Source of the DNA: Desulfobulbaceae bacterium
GTDB lineage: Bacteria > Desulfobacterota > Desulfobulbia > Desulfobulbales > UBA5123
NCBI GenBank assembly: GCA_029865195.1
Contig: JAOUHH010000019.1
Coordinates: 1-18,324, forward strand
DNA length: 18,324 nt
Reading direction: 5' to 3'
This document shows, in pieces, positions 6,915 through 13,332 of this stretch. The notes under the pieces are model-generated. The model saw only the letters and a program-made list of their open reading frames with translations, ran no database searches and was not told the DNA's origin. Position 1 is the stretch's first letter. Each line of letters opens with the position of its first letter. A program made the position numbers and the translations under genes.

Positions 6915-7772
6915 TTATCTGTTTTTTGCCTTGGTCCTGGCCAGCTCTTGGTCGATGAGCGTCTGCAGCCCCTGCGGGGAGCGCTCGTTGAGGCTGCGGC
7001 CGTTGACAAAGATGGTCGGGGTGCCGCGGACGCCGTTGCGCTGTCCTTCCTGGATATCCTGGGCGACCCGGTCGCTGAGCAGTTCGTTCTTGATGTCGGT
7101 GCGGAACCGCTTCATGTTCAGGCCCGCCTCCTTGGCAAGCGCTTCAATCTTCTGATCGCTCAACTCCTTGCCGTGCTGAAAGAGAAGATCGTGGAACGCC
7201 CAGAATTTTCCCTGGTTGTTGGCGGCCAGGGAGGCGATGGCGGCAGCTTGTGCGTATTTGTGGAAGGAGAGCGGAAACTGTTTGAACACCACCCGCACGG
7301 TTTCCGGATTGTGTTCGAGGGCGTATTCGAGCAGGGCGCCCACCTTGGCGCAGTATGGGCATTGGAAATCGCTGAAAATCACGATCGTTACCGGCGCCTG
7401 GGGTGGCCCCATGGAGGGCGAGTCGTCATTGTTGATGACGGCGACGAAGGTGAGATCGATGGTTTGGATGTTCTTGGTGCGGCGGCTGGAGAGGAGAAGT
7501 TTTTCGCCGGAGCCGGAGATGGCGAGGCTGTCCATCTCGGGGTTAACGGTTATGGTGTCGTCCAGGGTGCCATTTTGATCGTAAATGCGGATGCGCCCTC
7601 CCTCGGTGAGGATAAAGGTCCATTTGCCGTCGGCGGTGATGGCGGTATCCAGGGGCGGAGCGTCTGTCTTGAAGGTGCGAGCGGGCTTCGAATCAACGGC
7701 GCAATAGCCGGGAGCGGCGAGAAGAAACAGCAAAAGCGCGACGATAATCGTCTGGCAGGATGTCTTGTGCAT
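6915..7772 (-). CDS. Secreted DsbA-family thioredoxin-fold protein with beta-propeller-like N-terminal extension
   Basis: Residues 1-25 look like a signal peptide (hydrophobic core IIVALLLFLLAAPG, likely cleavage after A25). Residues 30-112 contain short repeats resembling one or two blades of a beta-propeller (AITADGKWTFILTEGGRIRIYD, AISGSGEKLLLSS). The thioredoxin-fold domain follows: VTIVIFSDFQCPYCAKVG with active-site C138-P-Y-C141, a helical insert, and GVRGTPTIFVNG with the cis-proline (P252). This resembles the DsbA/DsbG/BdbD group, so a periplasmic disulfide role is likely; oxidase versus reductase direction is not decidable. ATG 7772 has GAGGAA 6 nt upstream. A strong candidate promoter lies 54-81 nt upstream, making this the first gene of the dsbA-phoH-ybeY/pdxJ unit. 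Confidence 0.85.
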   Translation of the reverse strand: MHKTSCQTIIVALLLFLLAAPGYCAVDSKPARTFKTDAPPLDTAITADGKWTFILTEGGRIRIYDQNGTLDDTITVNPEMDSLAISGSGEKLLLSSRRTKNIQTIDLTFVAVINNDDSPSMGPPQAPVTIVIFSDFQCPYCAKVGALLEYALEHNPETVRVVFKQFPLSFHKYAQAAAIASLAANNQGKFWAFHDLLFQHGKELSDQKIEALAKEAGLNMKRFRTDIKNELLSDRVAQDIQEGQRNGVRGTPTIFVNGRSLNERSPQGLQTLIDQELARTKAKNR

Positions 7773-7825
7773 CGGTATTCCTCGAAGGTTTCGTGGCGCA
7801 CGGCCGCCGTGGAAAAGAATGCGCC

Positions 7826-7853
7826 ATTATACCCTCCATCGTGAATTTCGCAA
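7826..7853 (-). promoter_or_regulatory. Candidate sigma-70 promoter for dsbA-like-phoH-ybeY/pdxJ
   Basis: On the minus strand TTGCGA (complement of 7848-7853) and a perfect TATAAT (complement of 7826-7831) are 16 nt apart. Transcription would begin near 7819, leaving a leader of about 46 nt before the dsbA-like ATG. A 12-bp perfect palindrome (7860-7871) lies just upstream of the -35 box. Confidence 0.6.
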
Positions 7854-7859
7854 GATTCT

Positions 7860-7871
7860 CCACCATGGTGG
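7860..7871. repeat. 12-bp perfect palindrome upstream of dsbA-like promoter
   Basis: CCACCATGGTGG is its own reverse complement. It begins immediately after the stop codon of the Fe-S protein gene and is centred about 46 nt upstream of the predicted dsbA-like transcription start. That position would suit an activator or operator site, but a palindrome this short can also occur by chance. Confidence 0.3.
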
Positions 7872-9071
7872 TCAGGTTTTCAGTTGTCCGGCGAGCAGAA
7901 CGGCAAGGTGCGGCACCGGCGGCGTTTCTCCCTGCCGGTACCGGCCGGAGCGCAGATGCAGGAGGCAGCCGGTGCAGGTGGTGGTGACGAGGTCGGGGAG
8001 GGGGGAGCCAAGGTCGTCCAGCAGACGGGTGCGGATCTTGTCTGCGAGCTCCGGATGAGCGAGATGAAAGAGGCCGCCCATGCCGCAACATTGGGGGCCA
8101 TGCAAGGGGGCATGGAGGTGAAAACCGGCGCTGGCAAGCAGGCGGCGCGGCGGGGTGACGATCCGGTGGCCGAAGCGCAGGTGACAGGGGTCATGATAGA
8201 AAACCGATTGTTGGGACGGCGGCTCTGATGGCGGCGCCAGTTGCATGGCCAGGGGCGCGGAATCGGCGAAGAAGGAGGAAAACTCGCGGAGGCGATCGGC
8301 AAAATTGCGGGCGCGTACAGACCATTCCGGTTCGTCGCGGAGGAGCGCCGGATATGAGGCGAGATGGCTGTAACAGCTGGCGCACGAGGTGAGGATTGGC
8401 TGGGCGTGGTCGGCAAAGGCCGTGATGTTGCGCTTGGCCAGGCGGATGGCCTCGGCGCGGTCGCCGCTGCTGTAGGCGGCTTGGCCGCAACACGTCTGTG
8501 CTGTTGGCTGGTGTGGGGCGGTGCTCCCGCTGCGCAGGAGGAGTTTTTCGGTGGCGCGGCTGATCTCCGGCTCCAGATAGCGGGCGAAGCAGCCGCTGAA
8601 GTAGGCGACGGCCGATTGCGGCGGCGTTTGCACCGGAAGGGGGGCGGTGCCCGCATCCGGCCGCAGGTGAGGCGTCGGGGGAAGGCCGAGGCGGGTTCTG
8701 AGGCCGCTGTGCGGCGGCAGCAAACGCTCGCATGCCGTTCTGAGGCTTGCCAGGCCGGTCATCAGCGCCGGGGTGGCAAGCGCTTGTTTGAGCAGCCGCG
8801 CGAAAAACGGATGGTCGCCGACCAGCAGCGGCAGGTCGTGCCGCGCCTCGGCAATTTGGCGGGTGATGTCAAGCCCGCGCGGGCAGCTTGCCTCGCAGGC
8901 GCCGCAGAGGAGGCATTGGGAGAGGATGTCGGCGTAGCTTGCCGAACAATCCCGGGTCGAGAGCCGCTCCAGGAGGTGGAGCTTGCCCCTGGCGGTCAGG
9001 AATTCACGGCCGGTCACCCGGTAAACCGGACAGACGGCGGTGCAGGCGCCGCATTTGGCGCAGTCGGTCAC
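7872..9071 (-). CDS. GlcF/LldE-like (Fe-S)-binding protein with two CCG domains
   Basis: The 399-residue protein starts with two 4Fe-4S ferredoxin motifs, C4-x2-C7-x2-C10-x3-C14-P and C53-x2-C56-x2-C59-x3-C63-P. Two CCG (DUF3400-type) domains follow: SGCFARYLEPE...CCGQAAY...CASC, then HDPCHLRFG...CCGMGG...CTGC. This is the build of glycolate oxidase iron-sulfur subunit GlcF and related electron-transfer subunits, which pass electrons from a flavoprotein oxidising a 2-hydroxyacid. No flavoprotein partner is in view. The frame is open to TTG 9146, but that start would read through a terminator hairpin. GTG 9071 is chosen because GGGGGAG lies 6 nt upstream and the first cluster motif then begins at residue 4. 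Confidence 0.87.
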   Translation of the reverse strand: MTDCAKCGACTAVCPVYRVTGREFLTARGKLHLLERLSTRDCSASYADILSQCLLCGACEASCPRGLDITRQIAEARHDLPLLVGDHPFFARLLKQALATPALMTGLASLRTACERLLPPHSGLRTRLGLPPTPHLRPDAGTAPLPVQTPPQSAVAYFSGCFARYLEPEISRATEKLLLRSGSTAPHQPTAQTCCGQAAYSSGDRAEAIRLAKRNITAFADHAQPILTSCASCYSHLASYPALLRDEPEWSVRARNFADRLREFSSFFADSAPLAMQLAPPSEPPSQQSVFYHDPCHLRFGHRIVTPPRRLLASAGFHLHAPLHGPQCCGMGGLFHLAHPELADKIRTRLLDDLGSPLPDLVTTTCTGCLLHLRSGRYRQGETPPVPHLAVLLAGQLKT

Positions 9072-9076
9072 GTTGG

Positions 9077-9084
9077 TCTCCCCC
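9077..9084 (-). promoter_or_regulatory. Shine-Dalgarno deciding the GTG start of the Fe-S protein
   Basis: On the minus strand the purine run GGGGGAGA is followed after about 5 nt by GTG 9071. It selects GTG over the upstream TTG at 9146. Confidence 0.65.
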
Positions 9085-9091
9085 GTTTGGT

Positions 9092-9134
9092 AAAAAACGC
9101 CTCCCGGTCGTGCCGCAGGGGCCCGACCGGGAGG
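9092..9134 (-). terminator. Intrinsic terminator downstream of prfB
   Basis: A perfect 11-bp GC-rich stem, CCTCCCGGTCG (9100-9110) with CGACCGGGAGG (9124-9134), closes a 13-nt loop. In minus-strand direction it is followed after 2 nt by six T (complement of 9092-9097). It begins 9 nt after the prfB stop and ends only about 8 nt before the Shine-Dalgarno of the next gene. Confidence 0.85.
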
Positions 9135-9142
9135 ATCGTGGA

Positions 9143-10238
9143 TCAATGTTCCCAGAGCAGAAACGCCTTGATGAACGGGTCAAGGTTGCCGTCCAGCACC
9201 GAATCAACATTGCCGATTTCCACATTGGTGCGGTGGTCCTTGATCATCCGGTACGGCTGCAGCACGTAGGAGCGGATCTGGCTGCCCCAGGCGATTTCCT
9301 TCTTGTCGCCGTGCAGGTCCTGCTGCTGCTCGTTCTGCAGTTGCTTCTCGTGGTCATAGAGCCGCGCCCGCAGCATCTTCATGGCGGTATCCTTGTTGCG
9401 ATGCTGGGAGCGTTCGTTCTGGCACTGGACCACGATATTGGTGGGCAGGTGGGTGATCCGGATCGCCGAACTGGTTTTGTTGACATGCTGCCCACCCGCG
9501 CCGCTGGCGCGGTACGTGTCGATGCGCAGATCCTTCTCGTTGATCTCGACCTTGATGTCGTCGTCCAACTCCGGGAAGATGAAGACCGAGGCGAACGAGG
9601 TGTGTCGGCGGCCGCCGGTGTCAAAAGGCGAGATGCGGACGAGGCGATGGATGCCCATTTCCGAACGCAGCATCCCGTAGGCGTAGCGGCCGGTGATCAT
9701 GACGGTCACGCTCTTGACGCCTGCCTCGTCGCCGGGCAGGTAGTCAAGGATTTCGGTGGTGAATGCCTTGTCCTCGGCCCAACGCAGATACATCCGGAGG
9801 AGGATGTCCGTCCAGTCCTGGGCCTCGGTGCCGCCGGCGCCGGCATGGATGGTGAGCAGGGCGTTGTTGGTGTCGTGCTCGCCGGTGAACATCCGTTCGA
9901 GCTCGAACACCGCGATCTTCTTTTCAAGATCGACGAGCAGTTGCGCGGCCTCCCGTTCGGTCTCGTCATCCTTTTCGTCGATGGCAAGCTCCAGCATGAG
10001 CTCCGCTTCATCGAGGGCTTCCTGGCAGGTCTCGAGGTTGTCGACTACCCCCTGCAGGGCGCCAATCTGCTTCTGGATCTTCTGCGCCAGGGCGGTATTG
10101 TCCCAGAAGCCGGGGGCCAGGGTTTGCGATTCGAGGTCAGCGATCCGGTTTTTCTTGTCATCTACTTCAAAGATGGTCCCGCAGGGCAAGGAGGCGATCT
10201 TTCAGGTTTTGGATTTGTTGTTTCAATTCTGCGGACAT
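9143..10238 (-). CDS. prfB: Peptide chain release factor 2, with programmed +1 frameshift
   Basis: RF2 releases finished proteins at UGA and UAA. Translation starts at ATG 10238 (AAGGAG, 7 nt upstream) and runs 23 codons to CTT-TGA at 10172-10167. A +1 shift then continues as GAAGTAGATGAC to the TGA at 9143-9145, giving about 364 residues, the usual RF2 length. The stop-codon recognition motif SPF falls at 203-205, and the catalytic GGQ at 248-250 within RASGAGGQHVNKT; both match RF2 positions. Reading only the second frame from an alternative codon at 10189 would lose the true N-terminus. The gene follows lnt by 11 nt, with the lnt stop touching the prfB Shine-Dalgarno, and ends in an intrinsic terminator. 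Confidence 0.95.
10163..10182 (-). promoter_or_regulatory. prfB autoregulatory +1 frameshift site
   Basis: The minus strand reads GCGGGACCATCTTTGAA. CTT-TGA is the universal RF2 slip site: low RF2 lets peptidyl-tRNA-Leu slip to UUU and read GAA next. The upstream stimulatory Shine-Dalgarno is imperfect (GCGGGA instead of AGGGGG, and slightly farther away). The base after TGA is A rather than the common C. Confidence 0.88.
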
Positions 10239-10249
10239 GTTTTGTCTCC

Positions 10250-11875
10250 TTATCGATTTTTCTGCGAAGATTGCAGTCTTATCCAGCCCGCCAGGGAGAT
10301 CAGGAGGCAAAGAAACCCGAAGTGATGCCCGAAACGGCCATAGATCGTATCGGCGGACAGCAGGGGCAGCCTGGCGGTTATCTGGCTGGCGGTGAATAGC
10401 GTTGAAAGCTTTGCCGAATGGCCGAGGGGGTCAAGGCAGCCGCTGACGCCGGTATTGGCGGCGCGGGCCAGGCTGCGGCGATTCTCCACGGCCCGGAAGG
10501 TGGCCATCGCCAGGTGCTGCCAAGGGGCGTTGGAGTGTCCGAACCAGGCGTCATTGGTGATGTTGACCAGCAGGTTGGCGCCGTTGGCGACATGGGTGCG
10601 GGCCAGTTCCGGGAAGATGCTTTCGAAGCAGATTAATACCCCAATCCGCGCGTTCTCGCAAGCGATTGGTCCGGTGGCCCGGCCGGGGGTGAAGTCGCCG
10701 ATGGTTTCCACCACCGGCGCCAGTGTGGGGAGGATAAAGCGCAGGGGGATGTATTCCCCGAAGGGAACCAGATGCTGTTTGTCGTAGCGGCCGCTGATCC
10801 GGCCGTACGGGGGGCTCGCGGCAAGCGGCAGGTTCATCCCGGAGAGGGGACGGTCCGCCGGCACCATCAGGAAGGCGCTGTTGAAATACTGCGGGTCGGA
10901 GTTGGGGGCCGGCCGGAGTCGATGGGGGGCGCCAAACAGCAGATTGGCCTGCCGCTTGTTGACCAACGTATCAACAACCTCAACGAAAAAGGGGCTCTCC
11001 ATGGGGTAAAAGGGCAGCGCGGTCTCGGGCCAGACCAGGAGGGAGGGCCGGATTTTGCCGTCCAGCGCCTTTTGTGAGAGGGTGAGATAGCGCTGCACCG
11101 TTTCCCGCTGGAACCTAGCCGACCATTTTTCATCCTGGGGAATATCGCCCTGGACCACGGTGACGGTTATTTCATCCGCGCCGTTGCACAGGCCGGCCAC
11201 CTGTTGTTGGCGGTAGGAACCATAGCCTACGGCGGCGGCAAGCAGGAGTGCGGCGGGGAGGAGGGTGGTAGCCAAGCGTAGTCCCCGGTCGGGCCGGTCG
11301 TCGTCCGGCTGCGATTTTTCGTTATAGAAGGTGACGAGGACGACCAGCATGGCGTTCACCATGACGATCAGGAAGGTGACGGTGTGATGACCGAATAGAT
11401 CGGCGGTTTGCAGGATGGGGTTGCTGCGGAATTGCGTGTAGCCGAGATCCAGCCAGGGAAAGCCCGAGAATAGTCCGGCGCGCAGGTAGTCGAGGCCAAC
11501 CCACAGGGTCGGGGCGAGGATGGGCAGCGGCAGGCGATCGTCGTTGAAACGGCAGCCGGCGGTGAAAATAGCCAGGAAGATACTCATATAGAGGGAGAGC
11601 AGCAACAGGGCCGGGATGGTCAGCCACCAGTCGAGATGGCCGTACGTGCCGAGGACGATGGTAATCCAGGCAAGGGTGAGGGGGTAGAAGATCATACCGC
11701 AGCCGAGGCCCAGCCACGCGGCGTTGGCCGGCGAGTTGGCGGCGCGGCTGACAAGGAGCAGCGGTACCAGCGCCGCCCAGGCGCAGAGGGCTATTCCGGG
11801 CATGCCAGGCGTGGCGCTGAAGAGCAGCAGGCCGGAGGCGAGGACCGGTACGGCTTTGCGATGGCGTTCGGTCAT
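10250..11875 (-). CDS. lnt: Apolipoprotein N-acyltransferase
   Basis: Lnt adds the third acyl chain to the N-terminal cysteine of lipoproteins in the inner membrane. The 541-residue protein has about six hydrophobic segments in residues 8-220 and another near the C-terminus (about 515-532). A periplasmic nitrilase-like domain lies between them. The Glu-Lys-Cys triad is visible as E284 (LLVWPETALPF), K366 (RYDKQHLVPFGEYIP) and C416 (IGVLICFESIFPE). NITNDAWFG and FRAVENRRSLARAANTG are further family blocks. The ATG overlaps the TGA of the upstream CBS-domain gene (ATGA), indicating translational coupling. Its presence implies a Gram-negative envelope with triacylated lipoproteins. Confidence 0.95.
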   Translation of the reverse strand: MTERHRKAVPVLASGLLLFSATPGMPGIALCAWAALVPLLLVSRAANSPANAAWLGLGCGMIFYPLTLAWITIVLGTYGHLDWWLTIPALLLLSLYMSIFLAIFTAGCRFNDDRLPLPILAPTLWVGLDYLRAGLFSGFPWLDLGYTQFRSNPILQTADLFGHHTVTFLIVMVNAMLVVLVTFYNEKSQPDDDRPDRGLRLATTLLPAALLLAAAVGYGSYRQQQVAGLCNGADEITVTVVQGDIPQDEKWSARFQRETVQRYLTLSQKALDGKIRPSLLVWPETALPFYPMESPFFVEVVDTLVNKRQANLLFGAPHRLRPAPNSDPQYFNSAFLMVPADRPLSGMNLPLAASPPYGRISGRYDKQHLVPFGEYIPLRFILPTLAPVVETIGDFTPGRATGPIACENARIGVLICFESIFPELARTHVANGANLLVNITNDAWFGHSNAPWQHLAMATFRAVENRRSLARAANTGVSGCLDPLGHSAKLSTLFTASQITARLPLLSADTIYGRFGHHFGFLCLLISLAGWIRLQSSQKNR

Positions 11876-12738
11876 TTGTCGCTGCTTTTTTTCTTGCAGA
11901 CCTTGACGGTCTTGATGCGGCGGTTGGTGGCGGCGAGTACCTGAAAGGTAAGTTGGCCCACCTCGACCGTGGCCCCGGAGCCCGGGAGATGGCCGAGGTG
12001 GTGCAGGATCAAGCCGCCCGCGGATTCATAGGGGCCCTCCGGCAGTTCGACATCAAAGAAGTTTTCTATCTCTTCAACATCGACCTTGGCGTCGGCGATC
12101 AGGGTGTTGGCGTCGATCTCCTTCCAGTTGTTTTTCGCCTTGTCGTATTCGTCGGTGATTTCGCCGACGATCTCCTCGAGAACGTCTTCCATGGTGACCA
12201 GGCCGCGTACGCTGTCGAATTCGTCGGTGACAATGGCCATGTGGTTCTTCTGGGTCTGAAAATCCTTCAGCAGGTCGACGATCTTATAATCCTCGGCGAT
12301 AAAGTAGGCCGGCTTGACAATCTTGGTGATTTCCGGCGCCGGGGTGTCGCCGAGGGAGTAGGTGAGCAGATCCTTGGCGTGCAGGATGCCGATGATATGG
12401 TCAGGCGAGCCGGCAAAGATGGGGATGCGGCTGAAACCATGCTCGGTGATCATGGCGACGATATCGCGGATAGAGGTGGTGTCCGGCGCGCAGATCATCT
12501 CCGTGTGCGGGGTCATGACCTCTCTGGCCAGGGTTTCCCGGAACTCGAGGATACTGCTGATCATCCGGCCTTCGTGGCTGCTGATCAACCCTTGTTCGGC
12601 ACCCTCGTCAATCAGTTCCTGGATTTCCTGTTCCAGGTCTTCGGTGGTGTCGGGGACCCTCAGTTGGTTGATGGTGTGAAGGATGCGCCTGAATAGCGAT
12701 GGTTCGGTGGTGTCGTGAGAAGGAGGTTCTGAATCCAT
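11872..12738 (-). CDS. CorC/HlyC-type CBS domain protein (YbeX-like)
   Basis: The 288-residue cytoplasmic protein has a helical N-terminal segment (EDLEQEIQELIDEGAEQGLIS). A CBS pair follows, starting with REVMTPHTEMIC (about 72-130 and 140-195), including VRGLVTMEDVLEEIVGEI. A CorC_HlyC transporter-associated domain occupies about 208-285. In E. coli the homologue YbeX sits next to YbeZ, YbeY and Lnt and is linked to ribosome and Mg2+/Co2+ homeostasis. Here it is coupled to lnt by a 4-nt overlap. The frame is open far upstream, but ATG 12738 is chosen because the protein then starts as its relatives do. I see no good Shine-Dalgarno before it, so translation may be weak or leader-dependent. 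Confidence 0.87.
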   Translation of the reverse strand: MDSEPPSHDTTEPSLFRRILHTINQLRVPDTTEDLEQEIQELIDEGAEQGLISSHEGRMISSILEFRETLAREVMTPHTEMICAPDTTSIRDIVAMITEHGFSRIPIFAGSPDHIIGILHAKDLLTYSLGDTPAPEITKIVKPAYFIAEDYKIVDLLKDFQTQKNHMAIVTDEFDSVRGLVTMEDVLEEIVGEITDEYDKAKNNWKEIDANTLIADAKVDVEEIENFFDVELPEGPYESAGGLILHHLGHLPGSGATVEVGQLTFQVLAATNRRIKTVKVCKKKSSDK

Positions 12739-12775
12739 TGAGTGATGACAAAAGGGGGTGATTGTTGATAGTTCG

Positions 12776-12803
12776 ATATTAATTGACACCAATGATACGT
12801 CAT
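12776..12803 (-). promoter_or_regulatory. Weak candidate promoter for corC-lnt-prfB
   Basis: On the minus strand ATGACG (complement of 12798-12803) and TAATAT (complement of 12776-12781) are 16 nt apart. The leader would be about 30 nt. Both boxes match only four of six consensus bases. Confidence 0.25.
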
Positions 12804-12954
12804 AGATGCCATCGTCCGCTATCATTATTTTCGTGGTAGGGGTCCGTCTTTCCGGGAAAGGTTTGGCGCCGGCGCGGATGTGCTGCCGAACTTCCGCCTT
12901 CGTGTGTCTAACATCCCGTTTCCTCGATCTAAATTGGTCTGGGGCGAAAAAAAA

Positions 12955-12983
12955 TTGACGTTGCGGGTGAAAATCGGTATAAA
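12955..12983 (+). promoter_or_regulatory. Strong candidate sigma-70 promoter of the acc operon leader
   Basis: TTGACG (12955-12960) and TATAAA (12978-12983) are separated by exactly 17 nt, each one base from consensus. An A8 run lies immediately upstream (12947-12954), resembling an UP element. Transcription would start near 12990, about 340 nt before the biotin carboxylase gene. Confidence 0.65.
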
Positions 12984-12989
12984 AGGCTC

Positions 12990-13332
12990 GCTTATGGGTG
13001 CTTAGGTTGGTTTCCTGTGGATGCAGGGGCGTATCTCCGGGGATGTTGCAAAATGATGACGGCCACGGGCGAATCCAAGAGGCGAAGTTTGTAGAACTAG
13101 ACTTTTCCGCGGGGTGGATAATCGGATGAGGATTATTCATCCTTTTATTTTGTTCGCAAAAAGGTTAAATCTACCCAAGATCGTCCGGAAGGCAGCATCT
13201 CTCGAGCAACGGTCGCTGGCGTCGGCACCATATCAGATTGATGATACGAGCGATGTGGCGGACTCATGGTGTGTGAGCCCGTCATGGCGCAACGAAGGCC
13301 CGGACCTGACGGGTCCGCCCCACGTTCAATGA
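12990..13332 (+). other. Long untranslated leader of the acc operon
   Basis: This is a 340-nt stretch without a convincing protein gene, between the promoter and the biotin carboxylase start. CCTGTGG near 13015 can pair with CCACGGG near 13073, and a terminator-like hairpin follows at 13112-13151. The remaining 180 nt hold a GGACC/GGTCC hairpin near 13300 but no second promoter that I can see. I recognise no known riboswitch class or 6S RNA. The first 160 nt could be a separate small RNA or an attenuated leader. Confidence 0.4.
13112..13151 (+). terminator. Putative intrinsic terminator/attenuator in the acc leader
   Basis: Bases 13112-13123 pair with 13131-13142 over 12 bp (two G-U wobbles) around a 7-nt loop and are followed at once by TTTTATTTT. 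A shorter competing hairpin, GGATGA (13124-13129) with TCATCC (13137-13142), shares the 3' arm and abuts the same T-tract. It lies about 160 nt downstream of the predicted transcription start and 180 nt before the first acc gene. Confidence 0.5.

Noticed and set aside
9072..9146. TTG start at 9146 for the Fe-S protein
   Set aside because: It would translate the prfB terminator hairpin, lacks a Shine-Dalgarno, and GTG 9071 has an excellent one.
8888..10399. 503-codon plus-strand ORF opposite prfB and the Fe-S gene
   Set aside because: Shadow of genes with unmistakable motifs; it would also read through the prfB terminator.
12990..13151. 6S RNA or known riboswitch in the acc leader
   Set aside because: The length would suit 6S RNA, but the 5' and 3' ends are not evidently complementary, and I find no core motif of a known riboswitch class.
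13114..13332. Plus-strand ORF whose stop abuts the accC ATG
   Set aside because: It starts inside the putative terminator hairpin, has no ribosome binding site, and its composition shows no coding character.
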